From: Pascua guehoae
Lineage: Eukaryota > Basidiomycota > Tremellomycetes > Trichosporonales > Trichosporonaceae
Assembly (NCBI GenBank): GCA_001600415.1
Contig: BCJX01000001.1
Coordinates: forward strand, 777,270-816,235
Length of the DNA: 38,966 bases
Direction: 5' to 3'
The notes beneath the pieces are model-generated. The model did no database searches and was not told the origin of the DNA. It saw only the letters and a program-made list of their open reading frames with translations. The position numbers and the translations under genes were made by a program. This document shows, one piece after another, positions 38,625 through 38,966 of the stretch; within the stretch, counting starts at the first letter, position 1; every line of letters begins with the position of its first letter.

Positions 38625-38966
38625 TGGCAAAAAAGTTACTTTCTCATTGAAGAGCGCGGCTTGGGGTTGACGGTGACGTCATTTGTTTATGTGGCATGTA
38701 CTCAACCGTCACTTCTCAAGCTTCTGAAGCACAACGGTGGGTCCAAGTCTCTCAAGCCTCCCATGCGCGTCCGAGGGCATGAGGGCAGATAAAATCCACA
38801 GACAACACAGACACCGACACAGAGAGCGCCTGTCCGTCTTCATTCACTGACAACTGTCGCTCACTCTCGCTCAACTCGCCCTCCCCACTTGCCCTCCTCG
38901 CGCCGACTCAGCGCCCCCTTCCTAGTCCCGACTCCGCAGCCCCCCTCCTACCCCCGACTCACAGCA
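38625..38966. other. Right end of the window, possible promoter of an outside gene
   Basis: A GATAAAA stretch (38788-38794) is followed by CA-rich and then CT-rich DNA resembling the leaders seen before genes in this window. The window ends before any start codon I would trust. Confidence 0.3.

Overview
The window looks like nuclear DNA from a GC-rich basidiomycete yeast, most likely a tremellomycete (Trichosporonales- or Cryptococcus-like; this placement is inferred). The signs are genes split by many very short GT-AG introns with CTAAC/CTGAC branch sites, C/G-ending codons, CT-rich leaders before start codons, and conserved fungal housekeeping genes.

Left part (1-8976): a histidine-phosphatase-superfamily gene (+, 857-4061, 5' end uncertain) whose four introns are unusually long and filled with minisatellites, including a run of 128 G. 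It converges on FBA1, class II fructose-bisphosphate aldolase (-, 5133-6962, 8 exons including 12-nt and 6-nt microexons). A 63-G run lies upstream of FBA1, followed by about 1.8 kb with no recognisable gene.

Central gene-dense part (8977-25518): an HNH_2-like protein (+), the proteasome assembly chaperone RPN14/PAAF1 (+), RNA polymerase subunit RPB10 (-), separase (+, 16 exons, 2137 aa), and a class I cyclic-nucleotide phosphodiesterase (-, 1135 aa) with an N-terminal region resembling a degenerate receiver domain. RPB10 and separase diverge from a 252-bp interval. Separase and the phosphodiesterase converge. All splice phases in these models close exactly. Most introns are 35-48 nt and seven are exactly 38 nt.

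Right part (25519-38966): mostly no long genes, but four spliced micro-genes encode 76, 38, 36 and 100 aa (Tyr/Asn/Ser repeat protein, short unknown protein, acidic Cys-rich protein with a tandemly duplicated last exon, and an Ala/Pro-rich protein). An intron-containing tRNA-Asp(GTC) gene lies near the end. Two micro-gene promoters share an inverted CCAGGCG/CGCCTGG half-site pair.

The housekeeping genes are functionally separate (glycolysis, proteasome assembly, transcription, sister-chromatid separation, cAMP signalling); no operon-like pathway is evident. The most unusual elements are the micro-gene group with its shared dyad, the duplicated terminal exon, the RegA-like phosphodiesterase layout, the microexons, and the G:C homopolymers confined to introns and upstream DNA.
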